64,000 nt of DNA from Marinomonas sp. IMCC 4694. GTDB lineage: Bacteria > Pseudomonadota > Gammaproteobacteria > Pseudomonadales > Marinomonadaceae. A program made the translations under genes and the position numbers. Each line of letters begins with the position of its first letter. The stretch's first letter is position 1. Where the stretch lies: contig NZ_VSRV01000001.1 of assembly GCF_008122525.1 (NCBI RefSeq), positions 434,001 through 498,000 on the forward strand. The letters run 5' to 3'. The notes below the pieces were generated by a model. It made no database searches. It was not told the DNA's origin and was given only the letters and a program-made list of their open reading frames with translations. Positions 51,551-59,427 of the stretch are shown piece after piece.

Positions 51551-52921
51551 GTGGTTAAGCGTTTTCCTGTGTTAAAAGAAGTGCTGCATTTGTTGTTTCC
51601 TATGGTGTTAACCATGACGTTGGAGCTGTCGATCAGTGTGGTCGATACCATTATGTTAGGGCATTACAGTGCCTTGCATTTGGCGGCAGTGGGATTAGCG
51701 TCGAGCTTATGGTTGCCGGTGGGTTGCTTTATGATTGGGGTGACCTTTGGGCTTACGCCGCTGGTCACTCGCCATTTGCATGGTCGACAGCCGAAACTCG
51801 TCAATCTGTACATGTCCCAAGCCGTTGGTTTGTGCGTGGTGTTGGGCTTAGTCGCCAGTCTGGTGGCGGTGTTTATTTTGCCGATTTTTGCGTCCATGAT
51901 GGCGACGGAAGAAGAAACTCGCCGCGTTGCTGTGTCGTATTTGTATATTTTCGCGCCCGCTTTGCCGATGCTGGCATTAATGACCGCCTACAAAAATTTA
52001 TTTGAAGCCGCTGGGCGTCCAGGTTTTCCTTTATTTGTTGCCAGTACCGGCTTGATACTGAACATTCTGTTTAACTATGTGCTGATTTTCGGCAAGTTTG
52101 GCTTTCCTGAAATGGGTGTTGAAGGCGCGGCGTTAGCGTCGGCCTTGTCGTTGTATTTGGCCGTGTCGATGTTTTTTGTGTACGACCGATTTATCAACAA
52201 GAGACCTTTATTTACCCGCCTTGTGTGGCGTTATACTCGAAAATTCGGCATTTTACTGAACGTTGGCGCGCCAGCGGGCTTTGCGTTTGCGTTTGAAGTT
52301 GGGCTGTTTTCATCGATGACTTGGTTGATTTCGTCGTTTGGGGATTTAGCGTTAGGTGGCGGACAAATCGTCATGTCATACACGTCTTTCTTGTTTACCC
52401 CGATGATGGCAATGAGCGCGGTAACGGCGATTGTCGTCGCGAAAGCCATGTCGAAAGAAGGCGTTGGCGGTGTGAGAAAACGCATTCGCGTGATTGTTTG
52501 GCTTGGCTTGGGTTACGTGGCAACCTGCTTCACCATTACACAGGTCTTTCACAACGAGATCCCGTATATCTTCAGCAACAACGCAGAAGTGGTGGCGTTG
52601 GCCGCGAGTATCCTATTGATCTCGTCCTGTTACCAATTCCCCGACATGCTACAAACCGTATTTACCGGCGCACTGCGTGGCTTTCGTGAAACGCGCTCCA
52701 CCATGATCGCCTTCGCCGTATCTTTATTTGGCTTTAGCATGCCCTTTGGTTTTTGGTTATCACACTACAGCCCTTGGGCCGATACCTTGTCATTACGCGG
52801 TTTTTACATCGGCTTAGGCACCGGTTTAACCGTGTTAGCCGCCATACTCATCGTGCGCTTTCAAATCGTCCTACGTCGCTATGAAGGCAAACGCATCGCC
52901 TCGCCACGGGAAGTGGCGTAA
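51551..52921 (+). CDS. MATE family multidrug efflux pump
   Basis: 456 residues with twelve membrane helices, starting at a GTG. Two homologous halves begin LLFPMVLTMTLELSISVVDTIMLGHYS and LLNVGAPAGFAFAFEVGLFSSMT; the VDTIMLGH and Pro in helix 1 are typical of the NorM branch. It should exchange Na+ or H+ for cationic drugs. Upstream bases give no strong ribosome site. The stop codon lies in a REP-like segment (GTAATCCGGCG), so the 3' end touches the repeat array. Confidence 0.93.
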   Translation: MVKRFPVLKEVLHLLFPMVLTMTLELSISVVDTIMLGHYSALHLAAVGLASSLWLPVGCFMIGVTFGLTPLVTRHLHGRQPKLVNLYMSQAVGLCVVLGLVASLVAVFILPIFASMMATEEETRRVAVSYLYIFAPALPMLALMTAYKNLFEAAGRPGFPLFVASTGLILNILFNYVLIFGKFGFPEMGVEGAALASALSLYLAVSMFFVYDRFINKRPLFTRLVWRYTRKFGILLNVGAPAGFAFAFEVGLFSSMTWLISSFGDLALGGGQIVMSYTSFLFTPMMAMSAVTAIVVAKAMSKEGVGGVRKRIRVIVWLGLGYVATCFTITQVFHNEIPYIFSNNAEVVALAASILLISSCYQFPDMLQTVFTGALRGFRETRSTMIAFAVSLFGFSMPFGFWLSHYSPWADTLSLRGFYIGLGTGLTVLAAILIVRFQIVLRRYEGKRIASPREVA

Positions 52922-53087
52922 TCCGGCGTTTAATTAAAGCCGCTTCGCTCATGATGTGCTACAAAACCATCGTATATTTGGCCTAATCAAAACGACGCAT
53001 CACTTGTAGGTCAGATGAGACGAGGCACGAGGTGTAATCTGACGCTCTAAAAAACTATTGTGGTGCCAGTTTATCTGTACATTGGTG
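52922..53087. repeat. REP family A and B copies left of the first RAYT gene
   Basis: A family A copy (GCCGCTTCGCTCATGATG, 52940-52995) is followed by family B (GTAGGTCAGATGAGACGAGG, 53005-53044) and then 40 bases up to the RAYT stop codon. The family B unit folds through GTCAGAT / ATCTGAC arms. Confidence 0.9.
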
Positions 53088-53821
53088 TTATTTTCCGTTT
53101 TTATCTGGAATGATGCTGTTCCAATTATGGTCAAATAGATGGCGTTGAACATCACGGTGAAAGCTTGAATACGGCCATTCATGTGTTGAGGCAACAAGGC
53201 CATGTTTTACAGGGTTTAAGTAACAATAATTGATATGTGCTGTTAAATCGTCTGATGTGCGAATTTCATGTTCCCAGAACCGTTTCTGCCAAATGCTGTG
53301 TTTGTATTGAGTTGTTGCTTTGAGTTTTTTAGTAAAGAGCGTTTTGATAAGTTGCCAACGCCTTGAAAAGTCGTTGTCGCCATCGGGTAATGTCCAAACG
53401 GCATGAATATGGTCTGGTAAAACAACCCAAGCCACAATGGTAAAAGGTCGTCGCGATTTGACGTAACGAACGCTCTCACGTAGCAAGTCGATATGGTCAA
53501 TTAATAAACAAGATTGACGGTTTTGAAGAGCGACGGTAAAGAAGAACGTACCACCTTTTTGTTTGCTTCTTACGTAGTTTGGCATCCATACCCACCTTTT
53601 TATCCATATTTTTGTAGTTTTAGCACCATTTTATGTTAATCATCAACCTTGTTTTGTAAAACAGCATTTCTCATGATGCCCTACGAAACCATCGTATATT
53701 TGGCCTAATTAAAACGGCACATTACGCTTCGCTCATGATGCCCTACAAAACCATCATCCATTTGGCCTAATCAAAATGGCATTTCCCATGATAAAAAGCC
53801 GCTTCGCTCATGATGCCCTAC
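52998..53821. repeat. Duplicated RAYT block, copy 1 (824 bp)
   Basis: From the family B repeat through the whole RAYT gene and into the family A repeats on its other side. The block recurs at 55009-55832 with a constant offset of 2,011 bases; I see only two base differences, both in the last codons of the RAYT gene. Confidence 0.95.
53088..53585 (-). CDS. REP-associated tyrosine transposase (RAYT), copy 1
   Basis: 165 residues of the Y1/HUH transposase family. The metal-binding HUH motif is DHIHAVW at about residues 57-63 and the catalytic Tyr lies in HINYCYLNPVKHGLV (about 118-132), with the WQKRFWEHEIR motif before it. RAYTs are domesticated relatives of IS200/IS605 that cut REP hairpins and probably spread them. 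Flanked on both sides by the REP families of this window, the expected context. Intact, no frameshift. Differs from copy 2 only in two residues near the C-terminus (Pro/Ser and Gly/Glu). Confidence 0.95.
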   Translation of the reverse strand: MPNYVRSKQKGGTFFFTVALQNRQSCLLIDHIDLLRESVRYVKSRRPFTIVAWVVLPDHIHAVWTLPDGDNDFSRRWQLIKTLFTKKLKATTQYKHSIWQKRFWEHEIRTSDDLTAHINYCYLNPVKHGLVASTHEWPYSSFHRDVQRHLFDHNWNSIIPDKNGK

Positions 53822-55098
53822 AAAACTATCGTATATTTGGCCTAATTAAAACGGCATTTCCCGTGATAAAAAGCCGCTTCGCTCATGATGCCCTACAAAA
53901 CCATCATCCATTTGGCCTAATCAAAACGACGCATCACTTGTAGGTCAGATGAGACGAGGCACGAGGCGTAATCTGACGTTTAACTTATGACGACCTACGG
54001 AAATTAATTAGAATGGCATTTCCCGTGATAAAAAGCCGCTTCGCTCATGATACCCCACAAAACCATCATCCATTTGGCCTAATTAAAACGGCGCATTACG
54101 CTTCGCTCATGATGCCCTACGAAACTATCGTATATTTGGCCTAATTAAAACGGCACATTACGCTTCGCTCATGATGCCCTACAAAACCATCATCCATTTG
54201 GCCTAATCAAAATGGCATTTCCCATGATAAAAAGCCGCTTCGCTCATGATGTGCAACGGCGTATCACTTGTAGGTCAGATGAGACGAGGCACGAGGCGTA
54301 ATCTGACGTTTAACTCATGACGACCTACGGAAATTAATTAGAACGGCACATTACGCTTCGCTCATGATGCCCTACAAAACCATCATCTATTTGGCCTAAT
54401 TAGAGCAGCGCATCACTTGTAGGTCAGATGAGACGAGGCACGAGGCGTAATCTGACGTTTAACTTATGACGACCTACGGAAATTAATTAGAACGGCATTT
54501 CCCGTGATAAAAAGCCGCTTCGCTCATGACGCCCTACAAAACCATCGTATATTTGGCCTAATCAAAACGGCATTTCCCGTGATAAAGAGCCGCTTCGCTC
54601 ATGATGCCCTACAAAACTATCGTATATTTGGCCTAATCAAAACGGCACATATCGCTTCGCTCATGATGCCCTACGAAACCATCGTCTATTTGGCCTAATC
54701 AAAATGGCACATCACTTGTAGGTCAGATGAGACGAGGCACGAGGTGTAATCTGACGTTTAACTTATGACGACCTACGGAAATTAATTAGAACGGCATTTC
54801 CCGTGATAAAAAGCCGCTTCGCTCATGATACCCCACAAAATCATCATCTATTTGGCCTAATCAAAACGGCACATTACGCTTCGCTCATGATGCCCTACAA
54901 AACCATCGTCTATTTGGCCTAATCAAAATGGCATTTTCCATGATAAAAAACCGCTTCGCTTATGATGCCCTACGAAACCATCGTCTTTTTGGCCTAATCA
55001 AAATGGCACATCACTTGTAGGTCAGATGAGACGAGGCACGAGGTGTAATCTGACGCTCTAAAAAACTATTGTGGTGCCAGTTTATCTGTACATTGGTG
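53586..55098. repeat. REP array between the two RAYT genes
   Basis: About 1.5 kb built almost wholly of two alternating units. Family A (~60-75 bases) runs GCTTCGCTCATGATGCCCTAC, then a CCATCATCCATTTGGCC or CCATCGTATATTTGGCC variant, then a spacer with GGCATTTCCCGTGATAAAAAG or GGCACATTA. Family B (~85 bases) has GTAGGTCAGATGAGACGAGG, an ATCTGAC arm, and CGACCTACGG. I count at least ten A units and five B units. Short open frames inside (e.g. 54504-54698) are repeat artefacts. Confidence 0.92.
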
Positions 55099-55832
55099 TT
55101 ATTTTTCGTTTTTATCTGAAATGATGCTGTTCCAATTATGGTCAAATAGATGGCGTTGAACATCACGGTGAAAGCTTGAATACGGCCATTCATGTGTTGA
55201 GGCAACAAGGCCATGTTTTACAGGGTTTAAGTAACAATAATTGATATGTGCTGTTAAATCGTCTGATGTGCGAATTTCATGTTCCCAGAACCGTTTCTGC
55301 CAAATGCTGTGTTTGTATTGAGTTGTTGCTTTGAGTTTTTTAGTAAAGAGCGTTTTGATAAGTTGCCAACGCCTTGAAAAGTCGTTGTCGCCATCGGGTA
55401 ATGTCCAAACGGCATGAATATGGTCTGGTAAAACAACCCAAGCCACAATGGTAAAAGGTCGTCGCGATTTGACGTAACGAACGCTCTCACGTAGCAAGTC
55501 GATATGGTCAATTAATAAACAAGATTGACGGTTTTGAAGAGCGACGGTAAAGAAGAACGTACCACCTTTTTGTTTGCTTCTTACGTAGTTTGGCATCCAT
55601 ACCCACCTTTTTATCCATATTTTTGTAGTTTTAGCACCATTTTATGTTAATCATCAACCTTGTTTTGTAAAACAGCATTTCTCATGATGCCCTACGAAAC
55701 CATCGTATATTTGGCCTAATTAAAACGGCACATTACGCTTCGCTCATGATGCCCTACAAAACCATCATCCATTTGGCCTAATCAAAATGGCATTTCCCAT
55801 GATAAAAAGCCGCTTCGCTCATGATGCCCTAC
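55009..55832. repeat. Duplicated RAYT block, copy 2 (824 bp)
   Basis: Second copy of the block at 52998-53821, including the RAYT gene and flanking REP units. Identical edges at 2,011-base offset; it diverges from copy 1 in the next A unit (55833). Confidence 0.95.
55099..55596 (-). CDS. REP-associated tyrosine transposase (RAYT), copy 2
   Basis: 165 residues, the same as copy 1 except for Ser and Glu in the C-terminal IISDKNEK. HUH motif DHIHAVW and catalytic Tyr in YCYLNPVKHGLV are intact. The near identity with copy 1 means the duplication is young or kept uniform by gene conversion. RAYT genes are normally single copy per type; two of one type side by side is unusual. Flanked by REP arrays on both sides. 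Confidence 0.95.
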   Translation of the reverse strand: MPNYVRSKQKGGTFFFTVALQNRQSCLLIDHIDLLRESVRYVKSRRPFTIVAWVVLPDHIHAVWTLPDGDNDFSRRWQLIKTLFTKKLKATTQYKHSIWQKRFWEHEIRTSDDLTAHINYCYLNPVKHGLVASTHEWPYSSFHRDVQRHLFDHNWNSIISDKNEK

Positions 55833-56100
55833 GAAACCATCGTATATTTGGCCTAATTAAAACGGCACATTACGCTTCGCTCATGATGCCCTACAAAACC
55901 ATCATCCATTTGGCCTAATCAAAACGGCATTTCCCGTGATAAAAAGCCGCTTCGCTCATGATGCCCTACAAAACTATCGTATATTTGGCCTAATTAAAAC
56001 GGCATTTCCCGTGATAAAAAGCCGCTTCGCTCATGATGCCCTACGAAACCATCGTATATTTGGCCTAATTAAAACGGCATTTCCCGTGATAAAAAGCCGT
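55597..56100. repeat. REP array right of the second RAYT gene
   Basis: About 430 bases of family A units after a 75-base unique leader shared with copy 1. The final unit (GGCATTTCCCGTGATAAAAAG) ends at about 56098 and joins directly to the truncated hipA coding sequence. The frame 55936-56253 that crosses this junction on the plus strand is not a gene. Confidence 0.9.
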
Positions 56101-56413
56101 CAGCTTTTAAATCTGAGCCATAAGACAAACGCCCCTGAACCCTATCCGCCAGTAAAGCGAGTAAACCAAAATCATCCGTTGGCGCCAGTTTTGAAAAATG
56201 TTTTTTTATCACAGATAGCAGATAACCTTCTGGTAAATGCATCTCAAAAATAGGGAAAAGCTGATTTGAGGAATAACTTTTTGCGCGGACGGGCATGGTT
56301 AAGGAGACAAAATACGATGGATCGTTGCTCGAATAATTAAGCAAAAATTCATCAGACTCTTTTGCCAAACACGCAACGGGGGATCGGCTGATACAAACCT
56401 CTAATTTAGTCAT
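56069..56413 (-). pseudogene. hipA: HipA N-terminal fragment (or HipS-like), truncated by REP array
   Basis: 114 codons. Residues 1-~105 are the N-terminal subdomain of a HipA kinase: the LTMPVRAKSYSSNQLFPIFEMHLPEGYLL and LLALLADRVQGRLSYG segments match the HipA_N pattern. After DLKADG the frame runs into the REP unit (GFLSREMPF) and stops. The kinase domain is absent. Start overlaps the hipB stop by eight bases. Either a full hipA lost its 3' part to the REP array, or this is the small HipS protein of a hipBST system whose hipT is gone. The first reading is preferred because the end is pure REP sequence. Confidence 0.78.
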
Positions 56414-56657
56414 TGCGACGCTCAGCTATTAGGGACTCAAAAGTGGGTAATGAACTCGCTGTTTGCGGCGACAACTCAAGCTGCAGATAATCAAACATGT
56501 TTAACACTTTACGAAGACCAATGTCCGCTACACGACCGCTTTCAAAGCCGCTTAGAGTGGCACGCGCGAACCCTAAGTCATCCGCCATTTGCTGCTGACT
56601 GATGCCCTGCGCTTTACGCGACTGCTTAACAAATTGCCCTAACCCTTGAAAATCCAT
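56406..56657 (-). CDS. hipB: HipB-type HTH antitoxin/autorepressor
   Basis: 83 residues with an XRE/Cro helix-turn-helix at about 8-62 (VKQSRKAQGISQQQMADDLGFARATLSGFESGR). Size and position before a hipA-like gene mark it as HipB, the antitoxin that binds the HipA kinase and represses the operon. Intact, although its toxin is truncated, so it may persist as a lone repressor. A perfect 18-bp palindrome 42 bases upstream of its start is the likely operator. Confidence 0.85.
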   Translation of the reverse strand: MDFQGLGQFVKQSRKAQGISQQQMADDLGFARATLSGFESGRVADIGLRKVLNMFDYLQLELSPQTASSLPTFESLIAERRND

Positions 56658-56698
56658 AGCGTTTAAAATACCTTACAAAAAAACAATATGATAATAAA

Positions 56699-56716
56699 TG
56701 TTTAATATATTAAACA
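56699..56716. promoter_or_regulatory. Palindromic operator upstream of hipB
   Basis: Perfect palindrome TGTTTAATATATTAAACA. A partial copy, GTTTAAAATA, lies at 56660-56669 next to the start codon. AT-rich palindromes in this position normally bind the HipB dimer. Confidence 0.6.
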
Positions 56717-56744
56717 AAAACGAAGGCTATGCAACCCGTAAAGA

Positions 56745-56870
56745 TAAGATAGGATGAAGTGAGACGAGGCACGAGGCGTTATCCGACGTTTCGCTCATGA
56801 TGCCCTACGGGAATTAATTAGAACGGCATTTCCCATGATAAAAAGCCGCTTCGTTTATAATGCCTTTCGG
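56745..56870. repeat. REP copies between hipB and cobQ
   Basis: A family B copy with changes (GAAGTGAGACGAGGCACGAG, 56755-56790) and a family A pair (GTTTCGCTCATGATGCCCTAC; then GGCATTTCCCATGATAAAAAG). The last A-like unit reads TTCGTTTATAATGCC and contains the cobQ stop codon. Confidence 0.85.
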
Positions 56871-58354
56871 GGGCGTTGTTGAAAATCTCGGCACTGTTTG
56901 ATCAGTGCGTCGATGTTTATGTGTTGTTCGGTGCTGTCGGCGAGGCGGTTGATTTCCTTGTCGCGGAGTTGGTCGTAGTCGAAATGCTCGGCATGGGTGA
57001 CGCCTGCCCAGTGCAGTAGTGCCGCAAGGGCGTCTGGATGATCAAAGACGCCGTGGAGGTAGGTGCCGATGATGTGTTGGTCGGCGGACATATAGCCTTC
57101 TTGTTCGCCGTTTTCTAATGCGCTGAAGGGCGTTACGGTGGTGGAAAAGCGCGACACGCCTGAGTGAATTTCATAGCCGGTTACCTTGGTTGATTGTTCG
57201 GTAAAGGCCAGTGTGCCATGGCGTTGTTTGAGTTGTTTGTCTTTTTCTAGCACGGTGTCCATAGGAATCAAACCAAAGCCGGCGCATTGGGTGTTGGCGT
57301 GTTGATTTTCCAAGCCGAGTGGGTCGCTTAACGTGTCGCCGAGCATTTGAAAGCCGCCGCAAATCCCCATGACTTTTCCGCCGTATCTTAAATGTTTGTT
57401 TAAATGCGCTTCCCAACCTTGGTCGCGTAAAAACGCCAAATCACTCTGTACGCTTTTGCTGCCGGGCAGAATGATCAAATCCGCTGGCGGAATGGCGTCG
57501 TTGGCGCCTACGAGGGTGACTTGCACGTTGGGATGTAAGCGCAGGGCATCCCAATCGGTGTGGTTGCTGGTGCGGGGTAAAATTGGAATAACCACTTGCA
57601 GCAAGGCTTTGGTGTCGGTTTTCAGCGGGCTTTTGGTGACCGCGTCTTCCGATTCCAGATGAAAGCCCATTAAATAAGGCAGCACGCCCAACACGGGTTT
57701 GCCGGTGCGCGCTTCGAGCCAATCCAAGCCCGATTGCAGCAAGCTGATGTCGCCACGAAAGCGGTTGATCACAAAACCAATCACCCGATCTTGTTCGTTT
57801 TGACTGAGCAAATCTAACGTGCCAACGAGGTGGGCAAACACGCCGCCTTTGTCGATGTCAGCGATAATAATCACCGGACAATCGACGCTTTCAGCAAAGC
57901 CCATGTTGGCAATGTCTCGTGCGCGCAAGTTGATTTCCGCCGGGCTGCCCGCGCCTTCAATCATCATCGCCTCGTATTGCCCCGCCAGTCGGTAATAGGA
58001 TTCTAATGCCGCGGCTTTGGCGACGCTTTTGTATTCGTGATAGCCCACGGCGTTCATGTTGCCAATGGCTTTACCCTGGATAATGACCTGCGCGCCGGTG
58101 TCGGTATTCGGCTTGAGCAAAATGGGGTTCATGTCCACATGAGGCGCAATGCCCGCGGCGTAGGCTTGCACAGCTTGGGCGCGGCCGATCTCGTTGCCGT
58201 CTTGGGTGACAGCACTATTTAGGGCCATGTTTTGTGGCTTGAAAGGCGCCACCGTGATGCCGCGTCGTGCCAGTAAACGACATAAGGCGGTGACCAAGGT
58301 GCTTTTTCCGGCGTCTGAGGTGGTGCCTTGCACCATTAAACTAAAGGCTGTCAT
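56855..58354 (-). CDS. cobQ: CobQ (CbiP), adenosylcobyric acid synthase
   Basis: 499 residues. The N-terminal dethiobiotin-synthetase-like domain begins LMVQGTTSDAGKSTLVTALCRLLARRG, followed by a class I glutamine amidotransferase domain (from about 255) with the nucleophile Cys in GICGGFQMLG and a His in GTYLHGVFDHP. It amidates four carboxyls of adenosylcobyrinic acid diamide using glutamine and ATP. Divergent from cobD-cobC-cobU. Its last codons and stop lie inside a REP-like unit. Confidence 0.96.
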   Translation of the reverse strand: MTAFSLMVQGTTSDAGKSTLVTALCRLLARRGITVAPFKPQNMALNSAVTQDGNEIGRAQAVQAYAAGIAPHVDMNPILLKPNTDTGAQVIIQGKAIGNMNAVGYHEYKSVAKAAALESYYRLAGQYEAMMIEGAGSPAEINLRARDIANMGFAESVDCPVIIIADIDKGGVFAHLVGTLDLLSQNEQDRVIGFVINRFRGDISLLQSGLDWLEARTGKPVLGVLPYLMGFHLESEDAVTKSPLKTDTKALLQVVIPILPRTSNHTDWDALRLHPNVQVTLVGANDAIPPADLIILPGSKSVQSDLAFLRDQGWEAHLNKHLRYGGKVMGICGGFQMLGDTLSDPLGLENQHANTQCAGFGLIPMDTVLEKDKQLKQRHGTLAFTEQSTKVTGYEIHSGVSRFSTTVTPFSALENGEQEGYMSADQHIIGTYLHGVFDHPDALAALLHWAGVTHAEHFDYDQLRDKEINRLADSTEQHINIDALIKQCRDFQQRPRKAL

Positions 58355-58385
58355 TCAGGGATATCACGCTTTAAATCAATTAGGT

Positions 58386-58399
58386 GGTAGAATTCTACC
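58386..58399. promoter_or_regulatory. 14-bp perfect palindrome between cobQ and cobD
   Basis: GGTAGAATTCTACC lies 32 bases upstream of cobQ and 42 upstream of cobD, so one bound regulator could reach both divergent promoters. No cobalamin riboswitch core is seen in this short gap. Confidence 0.4.
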
Positions 58400-58440
58400 T
58401 TACCTTCTTCTTCTATGACGTGAAAAAACGACCTATATTC

Positions 58441-59427
58441 ATGACCCTTTCTATTTTAGACAGTATTTTCAACGGTTTCTTTGGTGATCTTTCCCATACA
58501 GGTTTTATGCTGGTGGCGGCCTTGGTGCTAGACCGATTATTGGGCGAGCCAAAAAGCTGGCATCCGCTGATTTGGTTTGGCCGTTGGGTCGACCTGTGCC
58601 GACAGCAATTGCAAATACCCACCGACGCAAGCCTGATTCGTCAACGTCTCGTTGGTGTGTTGGCTTGGCTACTAGCGGTATTACCTTGGGTCGCGATGTT
58701 ACTGGCGGTATTTTGGTGTTTGCCCGGTTGGCTCGACAACGTAGTGTCTGTGTTGGTGTTGTACTTTGCGATTGGTTGGCAGAGTCTGCGCGAACACGCG
58801 TTGGCGATTTATCAGCCCTTGTCTGCGGTGCCGTTAACCGAGGATAAGCTAGATCAAGCCCGTGTCGCGGTCAGTTACATTGTGAGCCGTGATACGCAAA
58901 ATCTTGACGACAGCGCGGTGGCCAAGGCGGGCATTGAGTCGGTGTTGGAAAACGGCAGCGATGCGATTTTTGCGCCGATTTTTTGGTTTATGTTACTCGG
59001 TGCGCCGGGTGTCCTCTTGTATCGATTGGCGAATACCTTGGACGCCATGTGGGGCTATAAAACGGCTGAGTGGCTGCATTTTGGCTGGTGCGCGGCCCGT
59101 GTGGATGACGTATTAAACTATGTGCCGGCGCGATTAGTGGTATACACCTACGCGGTATGTGGGCGTTGGAAGAGCGCGATCCGCAGCGCAAAACAGCCAT
59201 CGGCTCGTTGGAAAAGCCCCAACGCTGGCCCTGTGATGGCGGCAGGTGCCGGTGCTTTAGGCGTGAAGCTAGGCGGTGAAGCGCCGTATTTTGGTAAAAT
59301 GGAAACCAGACCGATTTTGGGTGACACCGACGGCGATGCGCCCCAACCACATCATGTAAAAGAGGCGATTTTGCTGGTGGATAAAAGCGTGTATTTATGG
59401 GGGTTGTTACTGTGGCTGTTGTTCTAA
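58441..59427 (+). CDS. cobD: CobD (CbiB), adenosylcobinamide-phosphate synthase
   Basis: 328 residues from ATG 58441. The frame is open from a GTG at 58384, but that region holds the divergent promoter and palindrome. Four or five membrane helices; the LDRLLGEPKSWHPLIWFGRWV segment and DNVLN/DDVLNYVPAR, AAGAGALGVKLGGEAPYFG motifs are family hallmarks. It joins aminopropanol (phosphate) to cobyric acid at the inner membrane. Its end overlaps the start of cobC by about 30 bases. Confidence 0.93.
   Translation: MTLSILDSIFNGFFGDLSHTGFMLVAALVLDRLLGEPKSWHPLIWFGRWVDLCRQQLQIPTDASLIRQRLVGVLAWLLAVLPWVAMLLAVFWCLPGWLDNVVSVLVLYFAIGWQSLREHALAIYQPLSAVPLTEDKLDQARVAVSYIVSRDTQNLDDSAVAKAGIESVLENGSDAIFAPIFWFMLLGAPGVLLYRLANTLDAMWGYKTAEWLHFGWCAARVDDVLNYVPARLVVYTYAVCGRWKSAIRSAKQPSARWKSPNAGPVMAAGAGALGVKLGGEAPYFGKMETRPILGDTDGDAPQPHHVKEAILLVDKSVYLWGLLLWLLF

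Noticed and set aside
54504..54698. Open frame inside the REP array, and a similar one at 55936-56253
   Set aside because: Translated REP units (MIKSRFAHDALQNHRIF repeated) with no start signal; the second also runs antisense across the hipA fragment.
53586..56100. CRISPR-like look of the repeat array
   Set aside because: Units vary in length and sequence, spacers are not unique but made of the same few words, there is no cas gene, and a RAYT gene sits in the array. This is a REP/BIME cluster.
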